From contig JABJIC010000031.1 in assembly GCA_018661465.1 (NCBI GenBank), forward strand, positions 34,675 to 98,674: a stretch of DNA of 64,000 bases, given 5' to 3'. Below the pieces are notes generated by a model. That model did no database searches. It saw nothing but the letters and a program-made list of their open reading frames with translations, and had not been told where the DNA came from. Positions within the stretch are counted from its first letter, which is position 1. Each line of letters starts with the position of its first letter. This document shows positions 25,325 through 34,007 of this stretch, in pieces. This DNA comes from Gammaproteobacteria bacterium (GTDB taxonomy: Bacteria; Pseudomonadota; Gammaproteobacteria; Pseudomonadales; Pseudohongiellaceae). Both the position numbers and the translations under genes were made by a program.

Positions 25325-26722
25325 ATGAAAACTAAATTTAAATTGTTCTGCGTGCTCGCCCTGTCGCTGTCCTTTATTCAGGATGCGCTGGCTCAACGTG
25401 ATATTCCCGAAGATGACAGCCAGCTTCTTTATGAGATCTACAAGGAATTGATCGAGTATAAGACCACCGCCTCAGAGCAGAATAATACAATCGCTGTTGA
25501 AGGCATGGCCGCATGGCTAGAGGCGGCAGGGTTTCCTGCTGAGGATATATTTATCGGTGGCGCCTTGCCCCATAAGGGCAATCTGGTTGCCAGAATTAAC
25601 GGCACGGGTGCTAAGGAGCCCATCATCCTGATGGCTCATATTGATGTTGTTGAGGCAGAGCGTGATGACTGGAATCTAGATCCTTTTGTACTCAATGAAG
25701 ATGAAGAGTTCTACTATGGCCGTGGAACCCTGGATGATAAGGCGATGGCGGCGATATTTACTGCCAATCTGATTCGCCTCAAGCAAGAGGGGTTTGTACC
25801 CAATCGAGACATCGTGATTGCCCTTACCTCCGATGAAGAAACTGGAGGCAGCAATGGAATTTACTGGTTGCTGGATAATCAACCCGGTCTGATTCAGGGC
25901 GCCCTGGCAATTAACGAGGGAGGATATGGTTTGTTGCAGGACGGTGAGCCCTTAGCAAATACCATACAGATATCGGAAAAGATTTTTGCCAGCTTTCAAG
26001 TTACTGCGCGAAACCCCGGCGGACATTCCTCACTTCCCCGTGACGACAATGCTATCTACGATCTTGCTGAAGCTTTGTTGAAAATAAGAGACTTCGATTT
26101 TCCCGTTGAGTTAAACGATGTCATGCGAGTCAGTTTTGAGAGGCAGGCTGAAATAAACACAGGGCAACGGGCCGCTGATCTCAGGTCATTGCTAGAGACG
26201 CCAATTCCTGAAGAATCCCTCGAACGGTTAAGTCGTGAGGCGGCAATTAATGCTCAGTTGAGAACTACGGCAGTGGCGACCTTGCTGGACGGAGGTCATG
26301 CCTCCAATGCGCTTCCACAATCGGCAGTGGCTACAGTAAATGTGCGCATGCTACCTGGTTCTGACCCGGAGGATGTCTTGCGCACCCTGACGCGAGTAGT
26401 GGATAACCCGGAAATGGAAGTGATCTATCAGGGAGGAGGCCGATTGTCTGACCCATCGCCCCTCACGGAAGAGATAATGGGTGCTGTTGAGGCTGTTACT
26501 GAGGAGATGTGGCCCGGCATTACCGTTATGCCAACCATGTCCACCGGAGCTACCGATGGCGCGAAGATGCGTAACGCCGGCATTCCTACTTACGGAGTAT
26601 CTGGATTGTTTGTAGACCGCACCGATATGCGAATCCATGGGCAGGATGAACGACTACGAAAAGAATCTCTCTACGGTGGTTACGAATTTCTTTATAAATT
26701 GGCCAAAGACTTGAGTGAGTAG
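25325..26722 (+). CDS. Secreted M20-family metallopeptidase
   Basis: A 465-residue M20/M25/M40 di-zinc hydrolase with a signal peptide cleaved near ALAQRD. Metal and catalytic residues are visible: His105 and Asp107 (MAHIDVV), Asp137 (GRGTLDDKAM), the catalytic Glu171 and the next Glu172 (TSDEETGG). INEGGYG and the dimerisation-domain block RNPGGHSSLPRDDN follow, and a C-terminal His is in RIHGQDERL. It probably cleaves short peptides or N-acyl amino acids in the periplasm. The gene is monocistronic and convergent with the DUF4159 gene, 25 bases away. Confidence 0.92.
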   Translation: MKTKFKLFCVLALSLSFIQDALAQRDIPEDDSQLLYEIYKELIEYKTTASEQNNTIAVEGMAAWLEAAGFPAEDIFIGGALPHKGNLVARINGTGAKEPIILMAHIDVVEAERDDWNLDPFVLNEDEEFYYGRGTLDDKAMAAIFTANLIRLKQEGFVPNRDIVIALTSDEETGGSNGIYWLLDNQPGLIQGALAINEGGYGLLQDGEPLANTIQISEKIFASFQVTARNPGGHSSLPRDDNAIYDLAEALLKIRDFDFPVELNDVMRVSFERQAEINTGQRAADLRSLLETPIPEESLERLSREAAINAQLRTTAVATLLDGGHASNALPQSAVATVNVRMLPGSDPEDVLRTLTRVVDNPEMEVIYQGGGRLSDPSPLTEEIMGAVEAVTEEMWPGITVMPTMSTGATDGAKMRNAGIPTYGVSGLFVDRTDMRIHGQDERLRKESLYGGYEFLYKLAKDLSE

Positions 26723-26747
26723 TTGCTGAATTAAGAAGCTTGGAGCC

Positions 26748-27503
26748 CTAATGAGTTAGGGAATAGATGAGGTAGTTTATTCCGAGCTGATAGGCAGAGT
26801 TTGCATACTGGGTTGGGTACCACTGATCGTAGGTGTGTTCCCAACCATCTCCCATATCTGAATTCCAGTTTACCAACACCATGACACGACCATCGTCATC
26901 CACGATGGCGTGATTACTGGCAATATCCATACCCTGTTGACCGAACCCCTGTCTGCCACCACGACCAGGAATCATCTGAGCGCCTTCGATATCGTAAAAG
27001 GTGTGATAGATCTCATGGTCCGGCTGCAATTCCACTAATTCTCTGTCAGGGAATATCATCGAGAAGTCTCTGTAGAACGCATCCCATTGTCGCTCTCCCC
27101 AGAAATCATCTATTAAGAGAAATCCGCCGCGCATCAGATATTCCCGCAAATTCTCCAGTTCATTTGTAGACAGAGACAAACCACCATTGCGTCCCATTTC
27201 CAGAGCATAGAGGAAGGGGTAGTCGAATATTTCTTCGTCATCGAATCTGAGGACTATGGGGCGACTCACAACACGCACATTGGTGAGGCGAGACACGCCG
27301 CGCAGGAAATTCTCATCCGCCGCAGGAAAGTCTGTAGCCCATGGACCACCATAATAGCCGCCGTCGAAGTAGCTATCGTACTGGATCCGAACGAAGGCAA
27401 ACTCACCGGCAATATCATTTAGCTCAGACAGATCCTGCTGCGCAAAAGCCGGTGCATAGGAGAGCGTGAGGATAAGGAGCGCGGGAATAAGGCGAAGATT
27501 CAT
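26748..27503 (-). CDS. Secreted DUF4159 protein
   Basis: A 251-residue protein with a signal peptide cleaved near FAQQD and the DUF4159 domain over most of its length: FVRIQYDSYFDGGYYGGPW, WATDFPAADENFLRGVSRLT, YPFLYALEMGRNGGLSLS, LREYLMRGGFLLIDDFWG and MVLVNWNSDMGDGWEH. DUF4159 looks like a class I glutamine-amidotransferase-like Rossmann domain, without an obvious catalytic Cys here. Its stop codon lies in a small hairpin (CCCTAA, TGAG, TTAGGG at 26746-26761) that may help terminate both convergent genes. Function unknown. Confidence 0.88.
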   Translation of the reverse strand: MNLRLIPALLILTLSYAPAFAQQDLSELNDIAGEFAFVRIQYDSYFDGGYYGGPWATDFPAADENFLRGVSRLTNVRVVSRPIVLRFDDEEIFDYPFLYALEMGRNGGLSLSTNELENLREYLMRGGFLLIDDFWGERQWDAFYRDFSMIFPDRELVELQPDHEIYHTFYDIEGAQMIPGRGGRQGFGQQGMDIASNHAIVDDDGRVMVLVNWNSDMGDGWEHTYDQWYPTQYANSAYQLGINYLIYSLTH

Positions 27504-27595
27504 TTTTCCGTCATTTCCATGTTAAAACCGGTTCGGATTTGCCCATTCTGTAGAATTTCTAATCTCTAGTGTGTATCGACAAGTTAAAGAGATCA

Positions 27596-27627
27596 AGCTA
27601 TTGTCAGAATCAGCTATTGTGTGGACA
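27596..27627 (+). repeat. Short 16-bp spaced duplication before a gene start
   Basis: AGCTATTGT occurs at 27596-27604 and again at 27612-27620, immediately before the GTG at 27621. The unit spacing is 16 bases; only the first nine match exactly. Confidence 0.45.
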
Positions 27628-27644
27628 TTACTCATGGTGCAGAC

Positions 27645-29117
27645 GTGAAAAACGCTAACCCCCTGATATTCAGCCTGATACTGGTATTTTCTTATATCCA
27701 GTCATTATCCGCGGCCGAAGAAGTCAGTCCATTTGAGCGACTTAGTCAGCTAAATGAGCAGCTAGATGCTTATCGAGGACAGATCGCTGACCTGGAGTCC
27801 GAATACGATGCCTACCACCCCAGTATTCAGGAACCTCTGTCCAGCATGGTTTCCTTGCTTATAGAGTTCGAAGACTACGAGCGAGTAGCCGATCTCCAAA
27901 ATAGACAATTACAGCTAGCCCGAACCAATTTGGGATTGCTGGACCTCGGCCTTATTCCACTACTCGAAGACATAATCAGCAATCAAATGAGGATGGGCGA
28001 CTGGAGTCAGGTGTCAGATACTCTGGAACATATTCGCTATATTCATGCCTCCCAGTCGAATCCCGATGTTGAACAGCAACTCATGGCCATGGATCGCCAG
28101 GCCCATTGGTATATGAATCGTGTGTATCTCGATGGCGGCAGAGATGGGGTTCGAGGTTTTTTTTATGGCCGCGCTATTTATCGGCGAATGGAAGAGCTTG
28201 CCGAAGAGACCTATGGAGAAGACAGCCTTGAAATGATTCCCTGGTTGTACAAGAGGGCTTACAACTACTTCCAGTTGGTAGAGTTGCTGAATGCCAGAGG
28301 TCGATTCGGCGACGATGCTATTGATCGATTGGTCAGTGAAGACGGTGCCAGCCGACTGCAGAGTTCTCGTCGCGGCAGTATTAATCTGGGTAATTCACCC
28401 TACTGGGGTCCTTCACCAATTGTTACGGTTCCTTCGAGCAGAGGCAGCATTGTCCCCATTACTGAACCTGGCGAGCGAATAGGGGAGCGCTATCTACGGG
28501 ATGGACTTATCCTAGTTACACGAATAGAAGAACTAATCGCCACTCAGGATGATGTGGAAGCCAGCGCCATGGCTCTTATATATCACGGAGACTTTCAATT
28601 ATTAATGAGTAGCGGGCTCGGATATCGCAGTTACAGAAAAGCCAGAGAACAATTGTTAGAAGCGGGCATTGCAGAAGAGAAAATCGAGTCCTTTTTTAAC
28701 ACTCCTACAGCGATTCCCGCGCAAAAATACTTCACCACCCTGCAGGATGCCATAGACTATCAGCAGCGCGGGCTTAACGACTTTGAGAAACCTGATTCAA
28801 ATGCAGATGATGAGCAAAGCATAGTATTCACGGCATGGAGTGAGGATCTTGGATCTTCTCCCCGTCCCCCACAGGATTTTCCTTTGGTAAATACCGTTCT
28901 CGATCTCGCTTATGTCGATCTCGAAGTAAATATCTCTCGTACAGGCAATGTCTCATCGGTAGATGTTATCTCGGCAATGCCTGATGAGCGCGGTGTCCGC
29001 AGACAGGCGACCCGAGCTATCCGTGAAATAAGTTTCAGGCCTGCTATTATCGAAGGCGCGACCAAACGGCTTCGCGATGTTCGGATTCGTTATCTATATC
29101 CGCAGGAACAGGAATAA
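27645..29117 (+). CDS. Secreted helical-repeat protein with a C-terminal TonB_C-like domain
   Basis: The GTG at 27645 gives a normal signal peptide (KNANPLIFSLILVFSYIQSL, cleaved near SAAEE); a GTG at 27621 would add eight residues. The middle is helical and TPR-like (about 30-330; EFEDYERVADLQNRQLQLAR). The last 90 residues (VDLEVNISRTGNVSSVDVIS, then ATRAIREISFRPAI and RIRYLYP) match the fold of the TonB C-terminal domain. There is no transmembrane anchor or Pro-rich spacer, so it is not a canonical TonB energy transducer. Partner and function are unknown. Confidence 0.72.
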   Translation: MKNANPLIFSLILVFSYIQSLSAAEEVSPFERLSQLNEQLDAYRGQIADLESEYDAYHPSIQEPLSSMVSLLIEFEDYERVADLQNRQLQLARTNLGLLDLGLIPLLEDIISNQMRMGDWSQVSDTLEHIRYIHASQSNPDVEQQLMAMDRQAHWYMNRVYLDGGRDGVRGFFYGRAIYRRMEELAEETYGEDSLEMIPWLYKRAYNYFQLVELLNARGRFGDDAIDRLVSEDGASRLQSSRRGSINLGNSPYWGPSPIVTVPSSRGSIVPITEPGERIGERYLRDGLILVTRIEELIATQDDVEASAMALIYHGDFQLLMSSGLGYRSYRKAREQLLEAGIAEEKIESFFNTPTAIPAQKYFTTLQDAIDYQQRGLNDFEKPDSNADDEQSIVFTAWSEDLGSSPRPPQDFPLVNTVLDLAYVDLEVNISRTGNVSSVDVISAMPDERGVRRQATRAIREISFRPAIIEGATKRLRDVRIRYLYPQEQE

Positions 29118-29132
29118 CAAGATTAGGAATAA
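29103..29132 (+). repeat. Two 15-bp tandem repeats at a stop codon
   Basis: CAGGAACAGGAATAA (29103-29117) contains the stop codon of the upstream gene. It is followed directly by CAAGATTAGGAATAA (29118-29132); 12 of 15 bases match. Confidence 0.65.
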
Positions 29133-29170
29133 AGAGAATAAGCAAAGTTGAAACCAATTGATAAAGTTAA

Positions 29171-29209
29171 AGAAAAACCAAATAGAAAAACCAAATAGAA
29201 AAACCAAGA
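29171..29209 (+). repeat. Three 13-bp tandem repeats before the MFS gene
   Basis: AGAAAAACCAAAT occurs at 29171-29183 and 29184-29196, with AGAAAAACCAAGA at 29197-29209. The array lies 27-65 bases before the GTG start of the MFS gene at 29236, so length changes could alter its leader or promoter spacing. Confidence 0.85.
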
Positions 29210-29235
29210 AGAGAGTAGGGTTTTGAGTCGCCTTT

Positions 29236-30483
29236 GTGAATAGGCCCGAAAGCATCTGGAACAATAGTGGCTTTCGCCTCTATTTAAGCTCCACTGCATT
29301 TTCAGGTATAGCTTTTGCCATGCAGCAGCTTCTGCTGAGTTGGGTGCTTATAGGGATTCTTGAGCTGCCTGCAACTCAGGTAGGAATGATTCAGGCAGCC
29401 ACCGGTATTCCTGGCATTTTTCTTATGTTACTCGGTGGCGCTCGAGCGGATGGCCGCGACCCTCGCTCCTTGTTGATCAGGGTCTACGCAGTTGCCCCTT
29501 TGCTCCCTGTTTTTTTGATCTTTATTGTAGGTTTAGATCAATTGCACATCTGGTCAGTCCTGCTCTGGGGCCTGGGCATGAGTGTAGTGATCTCTTATTC
29601 CAGCCCCGCCCAGCAGTCAATTCTGAACGATGTTGCAGGAACTCAGGTACAGCGAGCGGTTTCTGCAACTACCGCCTTAGGGTTTTTGGTTCAGATTCTA
29701 GGGCTAAGCGTAGCGGGGACAATGGACACTCTGGGGCTGATTCCGGTGTTGTCGTTCCAGGCTGTCTGTGTAGGTCTTGGGGCTCTTGCTGTTCGTCGTT
29801 TGCCTCCGCGAGCAGTGGACGGTCAGCTTAGCGAGGAAGCTGCTTGGAAGGTCATACTGGCCGGACTCAAGGCTGTGTACCAAGAGAAAGTAATTTTTCA
29901 TACCCTGACGATCAATTTTGTCTCATCGATTTTTAACGCCGGCGCATTCATGACGGTGTTCCCATTTATCGTAAAGCGTATCTACGAAGGTGATGCTTTC
30001 TTGTTGTCCATGATGATGGTGATTTTTTATGCCGGCGCAGCTCTCTCTAATTTTCTGATGTTTCGTCTTATGCCTTTGCAAAAGCCGGGCAAGATATTTC
30101 TCATCATGCAGCTATCTCGGTTGCTCATCTTGGGCTTGCTCTGGATACAGCCGGCATTCTGGTTGTTTGCGCTTGCGTCTATTGCCTGGGGTCTGAATAT
30201 GGGAGTAACCATGACTCTTGCCCGTAGCATTGTGCAAGAAACAGCTGAAGCCGAGTTTCGGGCGCGGATAATGTCTGTCTATAGTTTGGGCTTGTTGGGG
30301 AGTGCGCCACTCGGCGCCTTGGTTTTGGGCTGGATCATTGAAACCTTCGGCACCTTGAATGCTTTGATTCCAGCGATGTGTATCTCTCTATTGCTGTTTG
30401 TGTATGGAGTCTTCTTTACCGGTGTCTATTCGTATCGCTCGCCTGTTCATGCATCCTCTCACGCTGCCATTCACAATTCTTAA
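29236..30483 (+). CDS. MFS transporter, EntS-like (MFS_3)
   Basis: A 415-residue, 12-helix transporter starting at GTG. The N-terminal part (GFRLYLSSTAFSGIAFAMQQ, then GMIQAATGIPGIFLMLLGGARAD) and the later stretch SIVQETAEAEFRARIMSVY resemble the MFS_3/EntS-type exporters. These export siderophores or other small molecules in some species, but no siderophore genes are present here. It is preceded by a 13-bp tandem array and its TAA stop shares the palindrome TTAA with the convergent gene at 30480. Confidence 0.82.
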   Translation: MNRPESIWNNSGFRLYLSSTAFSGIAFAMQQLLLSWVLIGILELPATQVGMIQAATGIPGIFLMLLGGARADGRDPRSLLIRVYAVAPLLPVFLIFIVGLDQLHIWSVLLWGLGMSVVISYSSPAQQSILNDVAGTQVQRAVSATTALGFLVQILGLSVAGTMDTLGLIPVLSFQAVCVGLGALAVRRLPPRAVDGQLSEEAAWKVILAGLKAVYQEKVIFHTLTINFVSSIFNAGAFMTVFPFIVKRIYEGDAFLLSMMMVIFYAGAALSNFLMFRLMPLQKPGKIFLIMQLSRLLILGLLWIQPAFWLFALASIAWGLNMGVTMTLARSIVQETAEAEFRARIMSVYSLGLLGSAPLGALVLGWIIETFGTLNALIPAMCISLLLFVYGVFFTGVYSYRSPVHASSHAAIHNS

Positions 30484-31520
30484 TTCTCCAAATGGCGGGC
30501 ACCCTTTAAAATATTGCCTATGGCATAGTTGCCGGCATGGCAGGCATATTCATAGAGTCTTTCATCGACACTCACCATCGGTAAGTTAACAATAATTTTA
30601 TCGGTGAAGGTAGCTGGATCCTCGATGGTGTATTCATAGTCCAATGACTGCTCGCCGGTTTTTGTAAACTTCTCTATAAGTAATCTTTCACCGGCATCAC
30701 CATAGGCTTTGTCACGTAGGCCAAGACTGGCAATTTTATTTGTAAAGTTGCGGGTCTCCACAATCAGAGAATTTCCTTCGAAGTATCCTCTCGAATCACC
30801 GGACCATTGAGTAATTCGAGAATCGATATGCGTTTCTTTATCGAGAGGAATTATGCGGGCGTCGAAACCCATTTCTAACAATAGAACAACATGATCTCTA
30901 TTCTGAATAATTTGCATGTTGTTATTGTAGGGGCCACTCTGAATTGGCGGACCCGAATTGAAGACCAGACAGCGTTCGGAAAGGCCGCGATCTTCCGGGC
31001 CGTTGCTTGCTATGCCACCATGGGTGTATCTCACCGGACGAGTGCCTGGAATTTCGACAATGCCTGACTGATCACTTCGTTGTATTTCAAGTCCTTCCTG
31101 CATGGGAGGAAGGCGACCATTGTCTGGATAGATGATTAATGAGGTTCTCTGGTTTGGGAGTAACTCGGTTCTTTCCATCCAGAAATTATTCACGGCTCCT
31201 ACTGAGCGAGCATCGCTGGTGTTGATGATACGTTGAGAAACATCCGCCTCTCTTTCGGCTGAGCGAATCTGCGAAACTCGTCTTCTTTCTAATGTTTGTT
31301 GAACTTCTTCTTCACTCAGGAATTCCCTATTGCCGAATCTCTCGGGTCGTTCCAGTGGAGCATTGGAAGAAAAATTCCAGATTCCCTGGAAGTCAGGGTG
31401 GCCGAATTCATCTCTTGCAGGCTCGAACTGCTGAGCCAGCGCAGAAGAGGGAGCAAGAACAGCCCCACAAATAAGGAGGACATTCACTTTCCCTATGATG
31501 ATACTTATTCCTTTATTCAT
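30480..31520 (-). CDS. Secreted GKPDxxGxW family protein, unknown function (copy 3)
   Basis: A 346-residue protein with a Sec signal peptide cleaved near ALAQQFE, then ARDEFGHPDFQGIWNFSS. It aligns along its length with copy 2: SLIIYPDNGRLPPMQEG, GPEDRGLSERCLVFNSG, NNNMQIIQNRDHVVLLLEMG, FDARIIPLDKETHIDSR, GDSRGYFEGNSLIVETRNF, YEYTIEDPATFTDK and LYEYACHAGNYAIGNILKGA. The conserved charged and aromatic residues suggest a real active or binding site, but no function is known. It is convergent with the MFS gene and shares four bases with it at the stops. Confidence 0.82.
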   Translation of the reverse strand: MNKGISIIIGKVNVLLICGAVLAPSSALAQQFEPARDEFGHPDFQGIWNFSSNAPLERPERFGNREFLSEEEVQQTLERRRVSQIRSAEREADVSQRIINTSDARSVGAVNNFWMERTELLPNQRTSLIIYPDNGRLPPMQEGLEIQRSDQSGIVEIPGTRPVRYTHGGIASNGPEDRGLSERCLVFNSGPPIQSGPYNNNMQIIQNRDHVVLLLEMGFDARIIPLDKETHIDSRITQWSGDSRGYFEGNSLIVETRNFTNKIASLGLRDKAYGDAGERLLIEKFTKTGEQSLDYEYTIEDPATFTDKIIVNLPMVSVDERLYEYACHAGNYAIGNILKGARHLEN

Positions 31521-31715
31521 CGCTTGCTCAACCTTGCCTACTTCTCTTGTTGTAATGGATACGAGCCGGTAAGGCTGGTATTAAAAACGCAGCAATACTA
31601 ACTCATTTTTTGCTTTTGTGAACTGCCACACGCCGGCCTATGGTTTTCAGCTATCGATAGATATATCACAGTGTTACAGTGAATGGCGAATCTGAAACCG
31701 GGAAGAGGGTTGAGT

Positions 31716-31967
31716 ATGAATAGTTTAAATTCACATGTTGGGATAGTTAACTCAAGCAAAGTTAAAACGATATTGGTCTTGTCTGCTTCACTATTCCTGC
31801 TTGCTTGTAGTTCTGAAGAGGAGCCAGCGATAAACACTCAAGAAGCGCGAGGTGTACTGACTGAGCAGCAGCAGAATGCACTCGATGCGGCGAATAGTGT
31901 TGCTGATCTCCTGCAGGATGCTGCAGATGACACCGAGAAGGAATTGAAAGAGAGGCTGGACCGTTAA
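31716..31967 (+). CDS. Small lipoprotein, unknown function
   Basis: The ATG at 31716 (GGAAGAGGG upstream) begins an 83-residue protein. A hydrophobic stretch ends in the lipobox LLAC, followed by an acidic tail SSEEEPAINTQEARG and a charged helical end (LQDAADDTEKELKERLDR). An upstream in-frame start at 31683 exists but lacks a good ribosome site. It is probably an envelope lipoprotein; no family recognised. It stands alone. Confidence 0.65.
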   Translation: MNSLNSHVGIVNSSKVKTILVLSASLFLLACSSEEEPAINTQEARGVLTEQQQNALDAANSVADLLQDAADDTEKELKERLDR

Positions 31968-32266
31968 GCCCCAAATCTTCCCCGAAAGACCCTAAATTGC
32001 TGCACTGGCATTGGTGTCTGAAGATAGTTTGATTTGGCTCAATAATTGCCCTATATGCCCCTTCCAAAGGTCTCTCTTGAGGACTAGTCTGGTAATGGTC
32101 CATCAGGGACAATGGGGTGTTAGCAAGCGGATTTCGGTCTGTTTCGTGCATTGAGCCCTCCGGAAATAAACTCCTGCTAGGCTAAACTTAGAATTCTCTG
32201 TTCTCTTGCTTATTCAGTCGCAAAGAACCACGGGAGTTCTGTGAATTTATTTTGAGGAATAAGGTA

Positions 32267-33232
32267 ATGAGCAGCAACACTGTATCTGCAGAATCCAAAC
32301 CCGTATTAGTCTCCAGCGATCCAAGTCGAACAAGCCATGCGCTAACTCAGGATGAAAAGCATATTGGAAAAACTCTCAAGAAAAATGTTGAGTTAAGCAA
32401 TGAAGAGTTGGCGGAGATAAACACGAAAGAAGGGTTGGTGAAGTTACTCTCAACCAAGAACATCGATGTCAGCAAAGCGTTATACAAGCTGCGCTATGAA
32501 CAGGAACTTGAAAAACTGCAAATAGAATTGGTGCGTTTACAACGCTCGGTTCAATTGGAAGGACGCAGAGTAGCAGTCATCATGGAAGGACGTGATGCGG
32601 CAGGCAAGGGTGGAACCATCAGGCGTTTTATCGAACACCTTAATCCTAGAAGTGCGAGAGTGGTTGCTCTGACCAAGCCTACCGAGGTTGAAAAAGGACA
32701 GTGGTATTTTCAGCGCTATACGGAGCATCTTCCAAATCCGGGAGAGATCGTATTTTTCGACCGAAGTTGGTACAACCGTGCGGTAGTGGAACCTGTAATG
32801 GGTTTCTGTTCGAAGAAGCAATATCGCACTTTTATGCAACAGGTTCCTGAATTTGAGCACATGCTCTATGAAGACGAAATCGAACTAGTGAAGTTCTGGT
32901 TTTCCATAGGCAAGGATGTGCAGGAAGATCGTTTTCAATCCCGTCGTTTAAACCCCTTAAAGCAATGGAAGATTAGCCCGGTAGATGACAAGGCTCAGGA
33001 ACATTGGGATGTATACACCAAATATAAGGAAGAAATGCTTAGCAAGACTCACACGGCCTACAGCCCATGGATAATTGTTAAGGCGAACGATAAGAAGCAG
33101 GCCCGCTTGGAGAGCATGCGTTATTTGTTATCCAGGTTGGAATTCAAAGGAAAGAACGAATCGGGTGTGAACCTGTCGCCAGATCCAGACGTTGTGGAGC
33201 GTTATCACCGTTCCACTAAGAGTATCGACTAA
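32267..33232 (+). CDS. ppk2: Polyphosphate kinase 2 (class I PPK2)
   Basis: This 321-residue enzyme transfers phosphate between polyphosphate and nucleoside di- or triphosphates. After a variable N-terminus of about 70 residues comes the conserved core: LRYEQELEKLQIELVRLQR, the Walker A EGRDAAGKGG (107-116), FIEHLNPRSARVVALTKPT, the Walker B FFDRSWYNRAVVEPV (163-177), and lid residues DVQEDRFQSRRLNPLKQWK. Single-domain length and core motifs fit class I, which mainly uses ADP or GDP with polyphosphate. The ATG at 32267 has AGGAATAAGG before it; a TTG at 32252 is less likely. It is cytoplasmic and monocistronic. Confidence 0.94.
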   Translation: MSSNTVSAESKPVLVSSDPSRTSHALTQDEKHIGKTLKKNVELSNEELAEINTKEGLVKLLSTKNIDVSKALYKLRYEQELEKLQIELVRLQRSVQLEGRRVAVIMEGRDAAGKGGTIRRFIEHLNPRSARVVALTKPTEVEKGQWYFQRYTEHLPNPGEIVFFDRSWYNRAVVEPVMGFCSKKQYRTFMQQVPEFEHMLYEDEIELVKFWFSIGKDVQEDRFQSRRLNPLKQWKISPVDDKAQEHWDVYTKYKEEMLSKTHTAYSPWIIVKANDKKQARLESMRYLLSRLEFKGKNESGVNLSPDPDVVERYHRSTKSID

Positions 33233-33270
33233 AAAAAGACCAACTAAAAGCAGTGACTGGAACTAAAACT

Positions 33271-33313
33271 GAGCTTCAGGGTAAGCCAGCGAGCTGGTCT
33301 AAACCTGAAGCTC
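33271..33313. terminator. Hairpin between convergent ppk2 and rhodanese genes
   Basis: GAGCTTCAGG (33271-33280) pairs with CCTGAAGCTC (33304-33313), with a second hairpin CCAGC-GA-GCTGG inside the loop. It lies between two convergent genes. The T-rich side is modest (ATTTATTTGC). Confidence 0.7.
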
Positions 33314-33328
33314 CATTTATTTGCTTTG

Positions 33329-33670
33329 TTATCTGACGCTATTACCGCCGATTACTTCTCTGGCATCGGCTATGCCGCCGACATTCTCCACATTGGTATA
33401 ACCTAACTCTTCCAGAGCAGTTAAGGCTATTCCAGCGCGCACGCCACTACGACAGAATACTTTGATATCTGCGTCCATATCCAAATTCAGATCAGCTATC
33501 TGTGCAACTATATCTACGTGAGGAATATGTTCGGTATTGAGGATGTGATCTTCTTGATACTCTTCAGCAGTACGCACATCAATCCAAACGGTTTGAGGAG
33601 CGAATAGGCTACAAGCACTCAGGCTTATAGCTAGAAAAGCAGCTATGGCTATTTTGGATATTTTGATCAT
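33329..33670 (-). CDS. Periplasmic rhodanese-domain lipoprotein
   Basis: A 113-residue single-domain rhodanese with a signal peptide ending in the lipobox LSAC (Cys20). The domain begins WIDVRTAEEYQEDHI and carries the active-site loop CRSGVRAG with Cys73. It is probably a small sulphurtransferase of the PspE type, anchored in the periplasm. The donor and acceptor cannot be told from context. It is convergent with ppk2. Confidence 0.9.
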   Translation of the reverse strand: MIKISKIAIAAFLAISLSACSLFAPQTVWIDVRTAEEYQEDHILNTEHIPHVDIVAQIADLNLDMDADIKVFCRSGVRAGIALTALEELGYTNVENVGGIADAREVIGGNSVR

Positions 33671-33886
33671 GGTTGGGTCCTTATTGGGTTTATTTCTCTT
33701 ATTTGGTCTATTGCCTGCAATGTGAGGGTAAGCTTAAAAGAGCATGGCAGATAATGCGAGCACATTTCATGCTGTTAAGGGCTGTGACTACTGTATAAAA
33801 AACCATGGAATTGCTGGCACATACCATTAGTCTTAGATATTTCTTATCCTGTAATCGTCGCTTTAAAGACTATTAGGAATAAGAAA

Positions 33887-33979
33887 ATGAAAAACAATAA
33901 TAAAACTGCCAAACACACTAAGTTATTGAGTCAGGTGCTAGTTACTATGGTTTTGTTTGGCTACGTAGTGACTCATTAG
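33887..33979 (+). CDS. Candidate 30-residue small membrane protein
   Basis: The ATG at 33887 is preceded by AGGA (33875-33878). It opens a 30-codon frame reading MKNNNKTAKHTKLLSQVLVT and then MVLFGYVVTH, stop. A basic, polar start followed by a single hydrophobic segment is typical of small inner-membrane proteins. A hairpin (CCCTCTC/GAGAGGG, 33982-34002) follows 3 bases after the stop. It is the only feature in a 336-base gap. It is too short to be certain. Confidence 0.4.
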   Translation: MKNNNKTAKHTKLLSQVLVTMVLFGYVVTH

Positions 33980-33981
33980 AA

Positions 33982-34002
33982 CCCTCTCCTTAAGAGAGAG
34001 GG
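33982..34002. terminator. Small hairpin after the short ORF
   Basis: CCCTCTC (33982-33988) and GAGAGGG (33996-34002) around a 7-base loop. No T-run follows on the plus strand, so termination is weakly supported. It also lies just past the end of the minus-strand cyclase/HD-GYP gene at 34008. Confidence 0.4.
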
Positions 34003-34007
34003 AGTGT

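Noticed and set aside
29171..29209. Possible CRISPR-like array
   Set aside because: Three head-to-tail 13-bp copies without unique spacers are a simple tandem repeat. No Cas genes are present.
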